In this document: in pieces, positions 63,043 through 64,000 of the stretch | Position numbering within the stretch: position 1 is the first letter of the stretch | Layout: each line of letters begins with the position of its first letter | Source of the DNA: Pseudomonadota bacterium | Lineage (GTDB): Bacteria; Pseudomonadota; Alphaproteobacteria; Rhodobacterales; Rhodobacteraceae | NCBI GenBank assembly: GCA_020161615.1 | Contig: JAIUPD010000012.1 | Coordinates: 105,956 to 169,955, forward strand | Direction: 5' to 3' | Length of the DNA: 64,000 nt | Position numbers and translations under genes: made by a program | Notes under the pieces: generated by a model | The model's input: the letters and a program-made list of their open reading frames with translations, nothing else | What the model was told of the DNA's origin: nothing | Database searches by the model: none

Positions 63043-63228
63043 ATGAACAGGATACTCATCATCGGCGGCTATGGCCATGTCGGCCAAAAGATTGCCCGGC
63101 GTCTGATCGCCGCGGGCCGGTCGGTGACGATTGCCGGGCGCGATGCGGGCAAGGCCGCGGCGGCGGCGGGGCGGCTGGGCTGCCAGGGGGTGGCGCTGGA
63201 CCTTGCGCGTCCCGACAGCTGGCCGGCG
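63043..63228 (+). pseudogene. NAD(P)-binding oxidoreductase, truncated at its 5' part
   Basis: From ATG 63043 the frame reads RILIIGGYGHVGQKIARRLI, IAGRDAGKAAAAAGRLGC and VALDLARPDSW, an intact Rossmann start of the saccharopine-dehydrogenase/NmrA-like type. At about 63221-63229 the host-like sequence ends; the frame continues as Pro/Ser/Arg-rich nonsense (to 63363) because foreign DNA in another frame begins. The rest of the gene is not in this window. It would have been the divergent partner of the HxlR gene. Confidence 0.8.
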
Positions 63229-63722
63229 CCGACAAGGCCGCCGCCACCCTCCGCCGCGAGGTTGTCGCCAACTCCTCCGACACCCGGTGGGCGCACCTGC
63301 GCGAGCTTAACGCCGCCGCCGACAGCCTCGCCACCACGGCGCAGCTCTGGGCCAGCCCCGTGACCGTCCTCGCCCGCGCCGGGCTCGGGACCCCTGAGCG
63401 CAGCGCGTACCAGCAGCAGCTTGACGGCTCGGGCATCGTGGAGCTGAAGAACGCGGCGCTCCTCGCGGTGGCGACCGGCAACAAGGTCCTCGGGGCCGCC
63501 CTCGTCAGCATCATCGACCGGATGCCCGCCCGGTCCCGCCCGGTCAGCGCGCAGGACCTCGCGGACAAGCTGGTGGGCGAGGAGACGCGGAAGGTGCAGG
63601 ACGCCATCACCGCCGTGAAGCTCGCGGCGCAGCGCGCCATCAACCGAAACAGGGAGTGGGAGGCCGGGAAGGTCCGCCCGCTCGACCGGGTGAAGCTCGC
63701 CCTGAACAGCAACAAGGAGTGA
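63225..63722 (+). pseudogene. 5'-truncated phage-like coding sequence
   Basis: In the frame ending at TGA 63720-63722 a coherent protein tail of about 165 residues is seen: ATLRREVVANSSDTRWAHLR, ATTAQLWASPVTVLARAGL, AALLAVATGNKVLGAALVSI, RKVQDAITAVKLAAQRAINR. There is no start codon; it begins at the junction with the oxidoreductase. Codons favour CTC/GTC over CTG, unlike the neighbours. The helical, charged, small-gene style and tight spacing to the next frame look phage-like, but I recognise no named family. Confidence 0.6.
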
Positions 63723-63726
63723 TTCA

Positions 63727-63861
63727 ATGGCCCTCTTCCTCGTGACCCGCCCCAAGGGCGCTGAACACCTCCGCAACGCCTCCGGCCTGCACGCCGCCAT
63801 CGTGGACGCGGCCAGCGGCCCGGCGGCCATCGCCGCCGCCAACGCCCTCGCGCCGCACTGA
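63727..63861 (+). CDS. 44-residue phage-like protein, probably truncated by IS insertion
   Basis: ATG 63727 with AAGGAG seven bases upstream, four bases after the previous stop. Reads MALFLVTRPKGAEHLRNASG then AAIVDAASGPAAIAAANAL and APH. Its TGA (63859-63861) coincides with the likely first bases of the IS (TGACCTGCTCCCC), so the natural C-terminus may be lost. Confidence 0.5.
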   Translation: MALFLVTRPKGAEHLRNASGLHAAIVDAASGPAAIAAANALAPH

Positions 63862-64000
63862 CCTGCTCCCCTTGGAGTCCGCGTTTATAGGTTAGCTCTG
63901 TTCAGAGTTTGGTCCTCTTGTGACCGTTGGTGATACTCCCGCGGGGTGAGGCCGTCGAGGCTCGAATGCGGGCGGTGGTGGTTGTAGTCGTCGCGCCATG
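63859..64000 (-). mobile_element. IS3-family insertion sequence, right edge cut by window
   Basis: The left terminal sequence TGACCTGCTCCCCTTGGAG resembles IS3-type inverted repeats. The minus strand then encodes the end of an OrfB transposase, stop TAA at 63885-63887. The rest of the element lies outside the window. Confidence 0.75.
63885..64000 (-). CDS. IS3-family transposase OrfB, C-terminal end
   Basis: The 37 visible residues read WRDDYNHHRPHSSLDGLTPR, EYHQRSQEDQTLNRANL: the YNxxRPHSSLxxLTPxEY ending is diagnostic of the IS3-family integrase (DDE) domain, just after its last catalytic Glu region. Gene starts beyond base 64000. Confidence 0.9.
   Translation of the reverse strand, partial: WRDDYNHHRPHSSLDGLTPREYHQRSQEDQTLNRANL

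Noticed and set aside
63043-63363. Complete 106-residue oxidoreductase
   Set aside because: The N-terminal Rossmann part is normal, but from about residue 62 the sequence becomes Pro/Arg-rich because it is read out of frame in foreign DNA.

Overview
The window looks like chromosomal DNA of a high-GC alphaproteobacterium of the Rhodobacteraceae/Paracoccaceae type. The evidence is the gene content and style: a DUF1489 protein, SdhE next to an XRE regulator, short-form HisG with HisZ, class II adenosylcobalamin-dependent ribonucleotide reductase, RNase E with a large S1 insertion, a urease operon with ureJ and an 'antifreeze' (phasin-like) gene, DUF1127, DUF6455, and a CTG/GCC/GAC-dominated codon style. 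The species cannot be named from the sequence alone. No tRNA, rRNA or CRISPR array was seen.

Layout. 1-7.9 kb: a FIST sensor with its (truncated) histidine kinase, an SDR/darcynin pair divergent from a TetR regulator, aspartate aminotransferase, XRE-sdhE, secreted proteins built from one repeated domain, and an LdtR-like MarR regulator. 7.9-17.1 kb: lipA, peroxiredoxin, a VWA/CoxE-like protein, a DUF2927 lipoprotein with dusA, hemE, a metallo-hydrolase, an ArsR regulator fused to a degenerate phosphatase, and an AhpD-like gene under a probable FnrL box. 17.1-29.8 kb: PPK2, a TadE/TadG pair, pntAB, rne with a long leader, ccdA, an MsbA-type exporter. 29.9-38.0 kb: a membrane pentapeptide-repeat protein, proS, DUF1328, a serine hydrolase coupled to an isopenicillin-N-synthase-family oxygenase, an EamA permease with a long tail.

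38.0-45.2 kb: the urease locus, all on the minus strand (ureD-A-J-B-phasin-like-C, then ureE-F-G), split by two unrelated small genes and a repeat-rich spacer. 45.4-53.8 kb: HAD phosphatase-trmO, an EmrB-type MFS pump next to an NsrR-like regulator, three small secreted SH3-like proteins each preceded by the same palindrome, a CHASE2 adenylate cyclase, and DUF6455-slyX-SRPBCC. 54.0-58.1 kb: hisS-hisZ-hisG-HAD, a translationally coupled histidine operon. 58.2-62.5 kb: a secreted trypsin-like protease, DUF1489, nrdJ. 62.6-64 kb: an HxlR regulator divergent from an NAD(P)-binding gene that is cut by foreign, phage-like coding sequence, followed by an IS3-family element running off the right edge.

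The most unusual signals are (i) an XRE/CI-type helix-turn-helix domain inserted in frame into the C-terminal linker of ribonucleotide reductase NrdJ, (ii) a 97-codon low-GC, hairpin-containing segment replacing and enlarging the insertion domain of HisS 7 kb away, (iii) the ArsR-phosphatase fusion lacking every catalytic thiol, and (iv) a dispersed family of modular intergenic elements (core GAGGATATTTGAGGC with flanking GC hairpins) that occur singly or as inverted pairs.
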